In this document: positions 35,601-46,198 of the stretch, one piece after another
How the letters are laid out: each line of letters starts with the position of its first letter
Numbering within the stretch: position 1 is the first letter of the stretch
NCBI GenBank assembly: GCA_013397695.1
Contig: VYZI01000726.1
Coordinates: 127,656 to 191,655, forward strand
Reading direction: 5' to 3'
Source: Centropus unirufus
Taxonomy: Eukaryota; Chordata; Aves; Cuculiformes; Centropidae
DNA: 64,000 bases
Program-made: the position numbers and the translations under genes
Notes under the pieces: generated by a model
Database searches by the model: none
What the model was told of the DNA's origin: nothing
Seen by the model: the letters and a program-made list of their open reading frames with translations, nothing else

Positions 35601-38600
35601 GCCGCTTTGTGTCTTGGGGTTGTGCCAGTCTGAGCACACATTTCTGCCGCTGCAGGGGGCTGAAGGACCAGCTGATACCCATTTTGGCTAACATCCTGGA
35701 GGCTGATCAAGAGAAATGCTGGGGATTCGACCAGTTTTTTGCAGAAACCAGTGACATTTTGCACAGGATTGTGGTCGATGTCTTCTCCCTGCAGCAGGCT
35801 TCCTCGCATCGCATCTACATCCACTCCTACAACACGTAAGGATGCCCAGGCTGGGTTAAAAGTGAACGGGAGAACTGAGCTCGGGAGCCTCAGCCCCTCA
35901 TTTCAGTGGATGAATGCAGGGGGGAGCTCACAGCCCCTCTGCTCTGCAGTTAAACCAGGTTAAAGCAAACTGTGGTCAAACAAGAATTTGTGCAGGAGAG
36001 CACGAACTGGGAGCCGCCAGCTCCTGGCATCACACGGGGAACTCCAACAAGGCTGTCTGAGAATGATCCCTGCTGACCTCTGGGATGTTTTGTTCTGAGA
36101 ATAGGGTGGCCGGCTGTTCAAGCGATGGAGTGCTCACCTTGTTGCTTATTCCCCATTCTTTCATTTCTTTCTCATTCCAGTACCACCAAGTTTTTAGATG
36201 AGGTCTTCAGACAAACAAACATAGTCCCTCACCATCAAGAATACTTTTTTGAAGGTCACCTCTATGAATTAGATCCTAATCTACAAGCACATAGTTTCTG
36301 CAGAACCACAGAACACAACCCTCTGACCTTGCTGAGCACAGCTGAGCAGCCAGAAGACGTGGTAGGAGTCAGATACAGAGACCGTGAGTACCCTTGGCTC
36401 GGAGATGCCACAGGGCAGGCAGGGTGGGTGCCAGAAGAGGGATTTGCTTAAGTGATTATCCTAATCAGAGGTAATGATTTTAAGCCGAAAGAGGGGAAAT
36501 TTAAATGAGAGATTGGGAAAATATGTTTTCTCGTGAGGGTGGGGAGGTGCCTTCATCCACGTTTCCAGAATATCTTGGTGAGCTGTGCCTGAGCTCCTGA
36601 GTGGCCCCGGGGTTCGCTCAGGCGGGTGCAAGATGTCCCCGTGGGGCAGAGTCGGTGGCCCCGGGGCTCCAGGCTGGCTCCCACAGCACCGCCACCGCCG
36701 TCCGTCTTTGCAGCAGCCCTCGAGTTCCCCAAGTTTGTCCCCCAGGTGGACGTGGTGGCCGACTGCGGCGCAGCCAAGGTACGCGGGGGTGTCCGTGCGG
36801 CCGGGGGCGGCGCGGGGGCGGCTGCCAGCAGCGCCCTTTGCCTTGCAGAGCGCGGTGGGGGCCGCGCACCAGGCCCTGCGCACCGCCCGCGCGCTGCGGC
36901 GCTGCCGGGAGCTGCTGCTCAGAGGCCTCCGCTGGGTGAGGTGAGTGCCGCGGCGGGCGGCGCGGGGCCACCCCGCCCTTCCCGGGGCTCCCTGAGGTGG
37001 CGGCTCCAGGGCGCACGGGGCCCGCAGGGAGCCCGGCCCCAAGGCCGGAGCGTTCCCCGCTGCGGGAGACACGGGAGCCAGGCCGGGAGGGGCCCTGCCT
37101 GCAGGAGAACACCCCTGGGGCTCTGGGGCGCTCCTGGCCCCTTGCGTTAGCCTTGACGCACTTCTTCCAGTTTAGGAAATGCTGAGCAAATCAGCGGGGA
37201 GGCCCTGGCCCAGGCTGCCCAGAGCAGCGGGGGCTGCCCCATCCCTGGAGGTGTTCAAGGATGGGGCTTGGAGCCCCTGATCCAGGGGGAGGTGTCTCTG
37301 CCCATGGCACGGGGTTGGAACTAGTTGGGCTTTGAGGTCCATTCCCATCCAAGCAATTCCATGATTCTATCATTATCATCACCATGTGCGTTTTACTGTC
37401 CTACCCGTTTCCTTCAGGAGCTTCTCTTGCAGTGGCAGGACCTGTCCCAGTGGGTAGAGCCCCCCTGCCCAGGAGCTGCACCCACTTTTATCTGCATCCA
37501 GCCCCTGCTTTCCTACAAGCAGCCAGCTCGGAGCCACCAGCTCCACCCCAGCCCCCCTGGCACTCACGGCCAGCCCCGAGGTGAAGGTCAGGCTGCTGGG
37601 GAGCACGTGTTGGATGGGCTGTTCTTTCTTGTGGCAGTGGGAACCTGAAAACAGAGTGCTCAAGGATTTTGGAGCAGAAGAGAGGGGCCGTTTCAGTGCT
37701 CACCTGCCTGCAGCTCACTGAAGTGAAGACCCAAATGCTGTAAGTGTGGCTGGGCCAGGGTAGTTTTGCAGCCACAGGGCTGCAAGTCTTGGGCTGTTTC
37801 AGGCACTGGTGCTGCCCTGAGATAAGAAGCGGGACTCTCAAAGGTGCCTGAATAATCAGAAATAAGTAAAATTCCAGGAATAAGCTGGTAGCTGGAAGGT
37901 GAGAGGCTTTTTCACTGCCTGTGAGGACTGTGGGCAATGAACCACCCGGGCTGTTTCTCCTTTTTGCTTCAATTTTTAATGATCAGTGCCTGGTCCCCCA
38001 GGTTTAGTCCTTGTTCCCTGGCTCTTGCTATGGGATTTTCAGGCTATCGCAGCCCATGAGCCACAGACTAAGTACGAGGAGAAGGCAGCATTGTTGCCAT
38101 CAGCTGGTGGCAAAGGGAAAAAGAGCTGTTACTGCCAGCAGAATTAAAATAATGGGCAGGACGGCATCAGCTGCCAGATCGGCTCTGGGCTCTGACTGGC
38201 ATTGCTGGCCCCACTCCCTGCACTCAGCCTTGGAGAGCCGAGTGTGAGGAGCATCAGGCAGTGCCAGGGAGGATGGCTGGCAGCCCATCATGCTGGGCTC
38301 CCACTGAGCCAGCATCCCGCTGGACCACACCATCCACGAGGAGATGTCTCATCTCCATTGAAGAGGCTCCACTAATGGAACATTCATCCAAGGCTGAATT
38401 ACAGAGAAACAGCTGATGCTCCCACTGACACCCAGGGAAAGCTGAACCCCTTTTATCTGAAGTAACCCACAGCTATTTTGCTTTTCTGTTTCATTGCTGC
38501 TGCAGGGGAAAACTCTTTGCTGCTGGTTGCTGTTCTTTTATTCTTTTCAGTTTAGCAAGTCTCTTAATTTCCATTTAATCTAAAAAGATAGGGACACATG

Positions 38601-41600
38601 GTTCCCATTGACTTCAGCCGGATTAGCACGGGGCTGTAGTGCCAAGAGCCCTAATTCTGCAGCTGGGTGCTGCTGGCACATCCAGCCCTTCCAACCCGAT
38701 CTGGATCAAGCACACTTCTGCTGACTTAGCCTGTGCACACCGCTCCGTGCTGGGCTCTCATGCCAGCTGCAGGGAGGCAGACAACATCTGATCTGGCATA
38801 AAGCTGGTGGGAATGAAACTAGCAATTTTGGAATCAATTGGACCCAACAGGGCTATTTCTTTCTGGATCAGCACTTTGCATTTTGTGGCTCAGATCTGCT
38901 AACCTGAATGCCGAGTTATTGTCTGAGCAGTCCGCTCCCTGGTTTCTCCACGGGTTTGGACGCTGCCTCCACCACAGGATACATTTTCTTTGGCCAAGTG
39001 ACAGCTGCCTCTGCCTTATATTCTGCTTAAGGAATATTAATTTTCTGATTTTCTTCAGTTATGAGGCTGTTCCTGGAGGCAGTGGGGTGCCAGCTTTGAA
39101 GGATGTGGCCATGGTGAAGACAAGGCTGCAAAAGGTGAGCCCTGAGCAGGGCTGGGGAGCACCCACAGCATCTGGAGGAGCCAGCCCCAACCTCTCCTCC
39201 CCATCTGCAGGTCGCCGAGGAGCTCTCGCAGTGCTCCCACAATATCTTTGACTTCCAAGGGGCACTGGATGGCATTCTGACAGAACTGGTGAAGCACGGG
39301 CAACAACTGCATGAGGACAAAAGGTTTGTAGCACCAGCTTGACCAAAATCCCTGCTAGCACCTCGGTGTTCTCAGCTGGATTTGGCAGATGTCACTGCAT
39401 GGTCCCAAAGAGCCATGCACAGCCCCTCGGTGTAAGCAGCATTTAACAGCCCTGAGCACACACGTGTGACACTGGGCGATGTCCCTGTCACAGACATGAG
39501 CAGCTGCAGTGTTTCCTACCTACGGCTTGTTCAGATTTCACCGCAAAACTGCTAATTTCACCCCAACCTCATTCCCTTCTTCCTGTGGGGCCTCATACCG
39601 CCTTCTCTCTCCCGACTTCAGCATCCAGCAGATCAAGTGCTGCCTGGAGAAGATGCAGCTGATCTACAAGCAGTTCAAGAAGGCCAGGACCTGTCTGCGT
39701 GAGTGATGGGGATGGTAGCCCCAGGGGCATGAGATGCGGGGCTGTAGCAGGAACATCCCTTTGCTGTCATGGTGGGGAAAAAAGTCATATAAGTATTACA
39801 GTTTGCTGTGTTTTGCAGTTATTCCTGCACCATGAGAATTATCCCAGGGGCTGCACCCCTGGAAAGCCCTTTCTCTGGGTGATCTCAGTGTGTTGTGAAA
39901 TGTTGAATTGCCTGTGACCGAGATAAGCTGACTTCTTGTTACACACATCTCCTCTCCTTTTATCAAGTCGCACCAGAGGAGGTTAAGATTAGACATTAGG
40001 AAATATTAGTTCACTGGAAGGATTGCCAAGCATTGGCAGGGGCTGCCTAGGGCCGTCTCCATCCATGCAGGGGCTAAGAAAATCTGCAGCCGTGGCATTT
40101 GGGGACATGGAATAGTCAGCCCAGTGCTGCTGGGCTAACAGCTGGACTGGATATGCTCAGAGGTCTTTTCCAGCCTTAATGATTCTGTGATTCCATGGTT
40201 TATCGGGTCACGAACAGGAAAACGTGGTGACTACTGCCTTTCCTCCCCAGGGCTGGGCTACAATGAGGAACAAATACACAAACTGGATAAGTAAGTCCCA
40301 ACCCTCTCCCCTTCCTGGTACCCTGCAGCCAGGCAGGTCTTTGGTGTTTCCAAGTGGATATTAAGGAATTTGAATTGTTCCTGGGTCCTTGGCACTGCGA
40401 TAGGGCTTCTGTGTGGTTCGTCAGTACCGGACCTTTCACAGCAAGGCATTCAAGCCACAAGCTGTTTGAGGTGAAGATGTAAAAAATTTCTGCCAGCCTG
40501 GGGAGAGGGAGATGCTGTTAGACCAAATCCTTGCATGAGACTGTAAGGAATAAGCACATTTCAGGCTATTGCTCCCTCTTATTCGGTTTGTGGCTATGTA
40601 GTTGCTGAGATGCTGATTTAGGAAGTGTCTGTGCTTTCATATCTGCTTCTCTTGCAGTGGAAGTAAAGTGTCTGATGGCTTTTGCACATTTAAAAATCCT
40701 CCTTTCAGTTTCCACTGAAACCAGGGGAATTTAACAGGGACACGATATAAAACACACACTTCAGTATATACCAGGGATGGTGACATTTAACAGGCAGCTC
40801 CTTTATCTTATTTAATCTTACTTGGGGCATTTGCTTTAAACTCTTAAACTCTCAAACATTTCTTGGAAGGGGATGGCAGCCAGGCTGGGCATCCCCACCT
40901 GTGTCCCTCTGCCCTCCAAAGCCTCCCTCTCCTCCCCATCATAATTCAATTCAACATTAATTATTGCATACCCAGTTCCTCTTTCTCCATTCAGGAGGCA
41001 AATTTAGGTCCCCTGCCATGTGAATGGTGATGTTAGTTTTCATAAATTTAAAGAAATAACAGCGTTCTCTCCTTTTTTTTTTTTTTTGTCTTTAGGGTGA
41101 ACTTGGGGCATCTGGCCAGGAAGGTACTGCTGATTTTCCAGGACGACTGTGTCCAGCAGTACCAGGAGGCCCTGGCCCTCCACAGCAGCAGGATGAGGTA
41201 CCAGCCCCTGCCCAGCCTCCTTTGGGGTTTCAGGGCTCTGGTTTTCAGACTCTGGTGGGGGTTGGAATGGGGCAAGGACCAAACCAAGAACCGGAGCTTC
41301 CGAATGCTCTCTGCTATCGACTGAGTGCTGGGATGCAGGTGGAGATGATGATGCTGGTAACTGTTGCTGAGGGACTCATAAAGGGATAATAAGACCTGAA
41401 AGAAGCAGCTCTGCGTGGCTGCTGGAGATCCTGCTGTGTACGGTGGTTTTTATCCCCCGCTGTGTGTTTCTGCCCTGTTGTTTGAAGGGGTTTTTAAAAA
41501 TAGCTCCCTGAATTTGCAGCTTGACTTTAAAAAGCTGGCTTCCTTGCTCCCTGATAGGGACAGGTTATTTTTTCAGGACAAAATTGCTATTGAGACAGAG

Positions 41601-44600
41601 AGATCTATTTATTAGGCATGATTTTCTGTGGAAAGGTGTTTGGGGAATAATACAAAGAGCAAATTACCTCCCAGTGATCGAGCACAATCCTCTGCCTATC
41701 GCAGCTGCAAGGAGCAGGGCAGGGGGGGGCAGGCAGGGATGAGGATGTTGCAGAAATTGGATTTTTATGGCAAGGTTGCTCTTAGAGAGCAGCACCCATC
41801 CCCCTGGACTTGCCAGATTATGCAGAAGGAAATGATTTTCTATAATGCTTTAGAATTAAACCTGGCTTTTGACCTGGTCCCTATTTCTGATGTGAAATAC
41901 CCCTGCAGAGGATTTACTGGTGTGTGTGTGTGTTTTTGGGTTAGAAATTTGTCTGAAATGCTCCAGGAGCAGCAGGCACTGCCTGCTTTGTCCTGTCCTG
42001 CTGTGCTCTGTCCCTGCCTTCCCCTCTTCCCAGCCTCAGCCTGTGCAGCTGGTGCTTTCCACACTACAAAACCTCACCCACACGCAGGGTTCTCTTAGAG
42101 CCCAGAAGCTGTTGCCCACTGCCCCCTCCCACCGTGTCCCACCCCAGTGCTGTGAAATCTCCCCTTGGCTTCAGTGGGAATTTTGTCTTGGGGGGAGGTT
42201 CCTGTCTGGGTGTGAAGCCCCACCAAACCCGTGCAGTGCAGGAGCCCATTCTGCACTAAAACAGGGCTTTTACCTTTGCTCAGAGGGAGGAAAAAAAGCT
42301 TCTTTGTGTTTTTCTGGAGTATTTTTATATCTGTTTTTCTGTCCTTAGAGAGAAAGCATTATGACTCACAACTGGATATTTTTAATTTATTGTTACTTCA
42401 GTTTTAATTGTCCTGTTTTGAGTCTCTTCCTGCTTGCAGCCAGAGCTTGTGGTGTGCTGGCTTTTTTCGAGGGCCTGGAGGTGGATCATTCACCTTAAAT
42501 ATTCATTCCTTTTATAGTTTGTGTTTTTTTTTTCAAACCAAACCTTTTTTTATACAACTCCATGGCCTGCCTGGCACCTCCACCTTGGGACCCCTTGCCC
42601 TGGCAGGAACAAGGCAGTCAGTCCCTCCTGGACAGAAAATCCCAAGTGGAAGCACTGCCGAGGCTGGGGCAGAGCAGAGGGACACCAGCCACACTGTCCC
42701 AGCTCAGAAGTCGCTGAGATGCTGCCTGCTCTGGGCTTTGGTGTCAGTGGTGCTGCCTGGAGCGTGACCGGCCCCAGTGTGTGCTCGAGAGGGAACTTTT
42801 CTGGCCTTGGTATGGTCCAAATGTAAAAGGAGAGCATGGGAAAAGTGGTGGAATCCCTGTCTCTGGAGGTGTATGAGAGCGTGTAGAGGTGGCACCTGGG
42901 ACATGGTTCGGTCAGCACGGAGGGGCTGGCCTGTCAGTTGGACTGAGTGAGCTTAGAGAGCTTTTCCAACCTGAATGACTCCGTGATACTATGGAATTTT
43001 GTCATCATTTTTCTTTCTAGGAAAGTTTGTGAGATAAAGAATTATCTGAAGAGGCTCAGCAACCACATCAGCACATGCAGTGTGGAGTTGATGGAGTGCC
43101 AGAGCTGCCTGCAGAGCGTAGGTGCCCATAGGTGCTGCTGCACAGCTTTTCCCTGTTTCTAGATGATGCTGTGGCTCCTCTCTCCCGGCACCAAGCACGT
43201 GCAGGAGTGTGTGATAAGCAGGAAACACAGGAGTATTTTTAAACAACTTGTTGCAGTTTTTGTGGGTGATCCCCACTGGAGATGCTGCTTTTCCCACTGT
43301 GCACAGCAAGGAACGGGCAAACCTTTGGCAGGGGCTCTCCTTGTCTTGATGCCTGCCTGGCACTGGGGATTCTGTACCCATCAGGCAGGTAATCACGGTA
43401 AGCAGGTAAGGTGATGCTTCAGCCCTGCCTGTCATAATGAAAGATGCCCTTGTCCTTTGGATATTTTATTTTGTTTGCCCTGCAGAGGTGTTTGCGCTTG
43501 GTGTAACTTTGTAGTGTCCTTTCCATGAGCGTTTTGTCCCGGGGCTGGGCACACCACGCTCACCGGGCATCAGGGAGATCCCGGGGCTCAGACACGAAAG
43601 CCGCCGCTGCCTGCGAGGGGGCTGCCAAGTCTCTCCTTCTCTGCAGGCTTTGGACAGGTTTCTCCAGATGGAGAAATGGAGTTTGGCCCCAGTTTCTCTT
43701 GCACCCTCACCTGTCCAGCTGAGCCAGGCACGTCAGGACATGGCTTTTCGGTGAGTCTTTTGAAAGGGCTTTGTAAGGGTTTTCTCACCGGACTAGGGCA
43801 GGGTTGGTTCCCCTGCTTTTGGTGCTGGTGAGGCTGCACCTGGAATCCTGTGCTCAGTTTTGGGACACTCACTACAAGAAAGACATTGGGGGCTGGAGAA
43901 TGTCTGGAGATAGGATATGAAGCTGGGGAAGGGTTTGGAGCCCGGGGGTTCTGGGAGCAGCTGAGGGACATGGGGTTGTTCAGCCTGGAGGAGGCTGAGG
44001 GGAGACCTTATTGCTCTCTGCAGCTCCTGGAAAGGAGGTTGTGGGGAGGTGGGTGCTGGGATCTTCTCCCAGGTGATAGGATGAGAAGAAAAGGCCTCAA
44101 GTTGTGCCAGGGAAGGTTTAGTCTGGATATTAGGAACAATTTCTTCATAGAAAGGGTTGTCAAGCACTGGAGGAGGCTGTCCAGGGCAGTGGTGCAGTCT
44201 CCATTCCTGGAGGGATTTGAAAGCCACAGGGATATGGTGCTTAGGAACATGGTTCAGTGGTGGAGTTGGCAGTTTGAGGTTCACAGCTGGACTCTGATCT
44301 TAAAGGGCTTTTTCAGCCTATAAAGGTTTATGAATCTGTTCTGATTCCACATGTCATGGCTCTGCTGGGTGCAATCCCCACTTGGTCACCCATGGGGCAT
44401 CCCCGCCCGCTCAACCGGCCCTTGTGTAGGAAGTGCTCCCATGGGGAGCAGGAGGAGGAGCAGCAGGGGGTTAAGAGGCTGGTTGTGTCCCTGGCAGGAT
44501 GCAGGAGCTCCTGGAACAGATGAAGTCAGCAACTTGTGATCTCCAGTTCAACAACAGCATCATTGAGCGGTGAGTAAGAGCACCAAGAGACTGCATCCTG

Positions 44601-45335
44601 CCCCCAACACCAAGACATGCCTACGCTGTGCTGGGAAGGGCTGGTGGGTCTGGATGGGCTTCCTGGAAGCCCATGAAGGAGGTCCAGTGTGGGGAGCTGT
44701 GCCTGGTACCAAACACAGCCATCGCTACTCATGGGGTGGTTGACACGGTGATTTTAACAGCATCAAGTTTTCATCAAGTTCTGGCAGCAGAAGGGAGTTC
44801 ATCTTTCTTGGGAGTTTAAGCATGATCTTCTGCAAATGCTATGTCATGTCTACACCCTCTCTCCAGCCTTTTTTTTCTGTGCTGTTCTTTCCTGGCAGCT
44901 GCTGGTTGCTGCTCAGAAGCGGATGCTTTCTGTTACTGGATGAAACAGCAAAACCCAGCATCTTACTGCTGACTTTCTTCCTCTGCAACCTTTTTTTGAG
45001 GACCTTAATGCAAATCCACAGCATGAATATTCCTATCAAAATGTCAAAGAGTTTCAGATCAGATTTTAAAGAAAAAAAAAAAGGAATCGATTCCCCCCAG
45101 CCCTGATTTTATAGGACCAGATGTGTTGTGGCAGCACGTCTGCTGTGAATAAGGGAATAATGAGTGGTCTGGCATGCTTTCACTCTGAAGAGCTTATCCC
45201 AAGAGACGCTGGAATGAGCACAGAGATTGGTGCCCAGTTTGGGACTGCATGAGCCCAGGTGACCCCTCTCTAGCCTAAAGCCTTCGGTTTTGTTCCCACA
45301 GGTTAAGTGGGGTCGCCCCCACTCCTGGTATTTGA
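32572..45335 (+). CDS. IKBKE: IKBKE, inhibitor of NF-kB kinase subunit epsilon (complete, 20 coding exons)
   Basis: Twenty exons join to 2,169 nt, 722 codons plus stop (human: 716), and every phase fits. The kinase domain spans residues ~9-300: K38 (33374-33376), the HRD loop VHRDIKPGN with D135, DFG at 157-159 and activation-loop S172 (34313-34315). It is followed by the ubiquitin-like domain (~305-385), the helical scaffold/dimerisation domain and the C-terminal adaptor-binding coiled coil. K30, K231 and the equivalent of human K401, reported ubiquitin or SUMO sites, are conserved. The enzyme is a cytoplasmic Ser/Thr kinase related to TBK1. It acts with TANK-type adaptors downstream of MAVS, STING and TRIF to phosphorylate interferon-regulatory factors, and feeds NF-kB. 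In birds, which lack IRF3, IRF7 is the expected substrate. The ATG at 32572 is the family start, 14 nt after an acceptor, so transcription begins further upstream. Confidence 0.97.
33350..33490 (+). CDS. IKBKE: IKBKE coding exon 2
   Basis: 141 nt. It starts at K30 (KSGELVAVKVF) and includes the ATP-binding lysine K38 and helix C (REFEMLRKLNHKNIVKLF). Acceptor ttttcccag, donor gtaagt. Confidence 0.97.
33840..33969 (+). CDS. IKBKE: IKBKE coding exon 3
   Basis: 130 nt. Encodes the hinge (KVLVMEYCSSGSL) and the following helix. Acceptor ccaccacag, donor gtgagc, ends phase 1. Confidence 0.97.
34158..34339 (+). CDS. IKBKE: IKBKE coding exon 4: catalytic and activation loops
   Basis: 182 nt. Contains GMNHLRENGVVHRDIKPGN, the DFGAARELDDDE segment and the activation serine S172 in FVSVYGTEEYL. 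Donor gtgagt. Confidence 0.98.
34638..34798 (+). CDS. IKBKE: IKBKE coding exon 5
   Basis: 161 nt. HPDMYERAVLRKPQQKAYG, then [20 protein letters not shown]. It ends within a methionine codon, AT/gtaggt; taking the next in-frame triplets instead would give a stop, so the donor is well fixed. Confidence 0.96.
35285..35395 (+). CDS. IKBKE: IKBKE coding exon 6
   Basis: 111 nt. YKITTEKPPGAIAGIQRQEN and the kinase C-lobe end. Acceptor ttgacag, donor gtgagt, ends phase 2. Confidence 0.96.
35656..35835 (+). CDS. IKBKE: IKBKE coding exon 7: kinase end and ubiquitin-like domain start
   Basis: 180 nt. LKDQLIPILANILEADQEKC, then the start of the ubiquitin-like domain (VVDVFSLQQASSHRIYIH). Acceptor ccgctgcag, donor gtaagg. 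Confidence 0.97.
36181..36383 (+). CDS. IKBKE: IKBKE coding exon 8: ubiquitin-like domain
   Basis: 203 nt. VFRQTNIVPHHQEYFFEGH, then PLTLLSTAEQPEDVVGVRYR. The segment after LLSTA is four residues longer than in the human protein. Acceptor ctcattccag, donor gtgagt. Confidence 0.95.
36714..36778 (+). CDS. IKBKE: IKBKE coding exon 9
   Basis: 65 nt. EFPKFVPQVDVVADCGAAK; the lysine of PKF aligns with the human K401 ubiquitination site. Acceptor gtctttgcag, donor gtacgc. Confidence 0.95.
36849..36940 (+). CDS. IKBKE: IKBKE coding exon 10
   Basis: 92 nt, strikingly GC-rich, arginine- and leucine-rich helix of the scaffold domain (ARALRRCRELLLRGLRWV). Preceded by only a 70-nt intron. Donor gtgagt. 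Confidence 0.94.
37195..37372 (+). mobile_element. CR1 LINE 3' end in IKBKE intron
   Basis: 5'-truncated copy from ggggaggccctggcccaggc to the ATGATTCTAT tail, with a short internal deletion after gaggtgttcaag. Confidence 0.9.
37638..37739 (+). CDS. IKBKE: IKBKE coding exon 11
   Basis: 102 nt. GNLKTECSRILEQKRGAVSV, aligning residue for residue with the human scaffold helix. Acceptor ttgtggcag, donor gtaagt, phases 2 in and 2 out. Confidence 0.93.
39059..39134 (+). CDS. IKBKE: IKBKE coding exon 12
   Basis: 76 nt. YEAVPGGSGVPALKDVAMVK, moderately conserved loop and helix start. Acceptor ttttcttcag, donor gtgagc. Confidence 0.9.
39211..39323 (+). CDS. IKBKE: IKBKE coding exon 13
   Basis: 113 nt. 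VAEELSQCSHNIFDFQGALD, then LTELVKHGQQLHEDK, a long scaffold helix. Donor is the unusual AAAG/gtttgt. Confidence 0.93.
39622..39698 (+). CDS. IKBKE: IKBKE coding exon 14
   Basis: 77 nt. SIQQIKCCLEKMQLIYKQFK, nearly invariant in vertebrate IKK-epsilon. Acceptor gacttcag, donor gtgagt. Confidence 0.96.
39966..40198 (+). mobile_element. CR1 LINE 3' end in IKBKE intron, older subtype
   Basis: Carries the gaggaggttaagattagac block and tail gattctgtgattccatgg. It is diverged and ends 53 bases before IKBKE exon 15. Confidence 0.82.
40251..40290 (+). CDS. IKBKE: IKBKE coding exon 15 (40 nt)
   Basis: A 40-nt exon reading LGYNEEQIHKLD, identical to the human peptide. Acceptor cctccccag, donor gtaagt. 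It lies 53 nt after the end of a CR1 fragment. Confidence 0.96.
41073..41087 (+). repeat. T15 homopolymer in acceptor tract
   Basis: Fifteen T directly before gtctttag; serves as the pyrimidine tract of IKBKE exon 16. Confidence 0.85.
41096..41197 (+). CDS. IKBKE: IKBKE coding exon 16
   Basis: 102 nt. VNLGHLARKVLLIFQDDCVQ and the following helix. The acceptor follows a 15-base T run (41073-41087). Donor gtacca. Confidence 0.95.
42836..42996 (+). mobile_element. CR1 LINE 3' end in IKBKE intron, diverged
   Basis: Recognised from ccctgtctctggaggtgtat through cttttccaacctgaatgact to the tail. It ends 24 bases before IKBKE exon 17. Confidence 0.78.
43021..43117 (+). CDS. IKBKE: IKBKE coding exon 17
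   Basis: 97 nt. KVCEIKNYLKRLSNHISTCS, C-terminal coiled region. Acceptor ctttctag 24 nt after a CR1 end, donor gtaggt. Confidence 0.93.
43647..43750 (+). CDS. IKBKE: IKBKE coding exon 18
   Basis: 104 nt. LDRFLQMEKWSLAPVSLAPS, a divergent proline/serine linker corresponding to the human ASPPPIAPYPSP region. Acceptor ttctctgcag, donor gtgagt. Confidence 0.88.
43814..44350 (+). mobile_element. CR1 LINE 3' end, longest copy in the window
   Basis: About 540 bases including the internal blocks gttcagcctggaggaggctg and ggcctcaagttgtgccaggg, then the diverged tail. An older subtype than the copy at 47612. Confidence 0.9.
44498..44569 (+). CDS. IKBKE: IKBKE coding exon 19: adaptor-binding helix
   Basis: 72 nt. 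MQELLEQMKSATCDLQFNNS then IIER, the C-terminal coiled coil that binds TANK, NAP1 and SINTBAD in the family. Acceptor ccctggcag, donor gtgagt. Confidence 0.94.
45302..45335 (+). CDS. IKBKE: IKBKE coding exon 20 and stop
   Basis: Eleven residues (LSGVAPTPGI after a split arginine codon), then TGA at 45333-45335. Matches the short proline-containing end of the human protein. Acceptor gttcccacag. Confidence 0.93.
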
Positions 45336-46192
45336 GAGCCACGGTGAATTCGCAGCTACTGAAGCAAACGGCTTCCCGCAGCAGGGAGCACCAGCAGCAC
45401 TCCGGGTCCAGAGCGATGGAGACAGGGAACGCTGGTGCTGGAGGAGCTCTTGGTGCCCTACCTCTCTGCCCCAGCACTTGTGCCCAGCTCAGCAGCATCA
45501 GCTTTGAGGGGCTTAGGAGCCTTGAGCCTTTGAAAATTTGACCAGACGTTCTTGTGGGGGGTTTATTTACTTTCGAAAAGTGTTCGAAGGACTTCATGCT
45601 TTTCCAGCCATGTCAGATGATGAAGAGGAAGAGGCTAGAGAGATAAATTGCCTTTTACCCTCTTATTTGTTTGGGGATTACTCCCACTTTTATCGTCCTT
45701 CTGCTCTCTGAGGCTCTGTGGCACGGGGCAGGAGGGGTGGTGTTCGTGATGGGTGAGAGATCAGATGGGACCCCAGGTGTTCCAGTGCCCCAGGAGGCCA
45801 CAGCGTGGGGAAGAGAGGAGCTGCAGACCTCTGCCCACAGGCACTGCACCTCTCCTCCTGCTCCAGGGCTTTGCCTCCAGGCCAGCTCCTCATCTGGGCT
45901 GCTGGTGGGGGTGGGAACTGGAAACTGAGGGGAACTTCTCTTTTTTGGTCCATTTCTATAAATATAACCAAGTTCTGTGTTTGCGCACATGGGGTGTGTG
46001 CCTCCTCCAAACAACCCTTTATTGAAGCTGTGGATCCATGCACTGAACCTAGGGGTGCTCTAAAAGCCAAGGCAAAATCCAGATGAAAAGGCTCCTATGA
46101 GTCCTCTCCAGGTGCAGCCCTGCAAGAGAAAGCAAGGATTTTTAATTTTCTTTTACATGAAAGATTAAAAGAAATTAAGTTGTCCCCCAGCC

Positions 46193-46198
46193 ATTAAA
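46193..46198 (+). terminator. IKBKE: Candidate IKBKE poly(A) signal
   Basis: ATTAAA, the commonest variant hexamer, about 860 nt after the stop; another lies at 46164-46169. A G/T-rich stretch follows at 46240-46285. No canonical AATAAA was seen between the stop and this point. Confidence 0.3.

Noticed and set aside
37418..37460. Block after ttccttcag (gagcttctcttgcagtgg) as an extra IKBKE exon
   Set aside because: It reaches a stop in the required phase, and the exon at 37638-37739 fits the human protein residue for residue.
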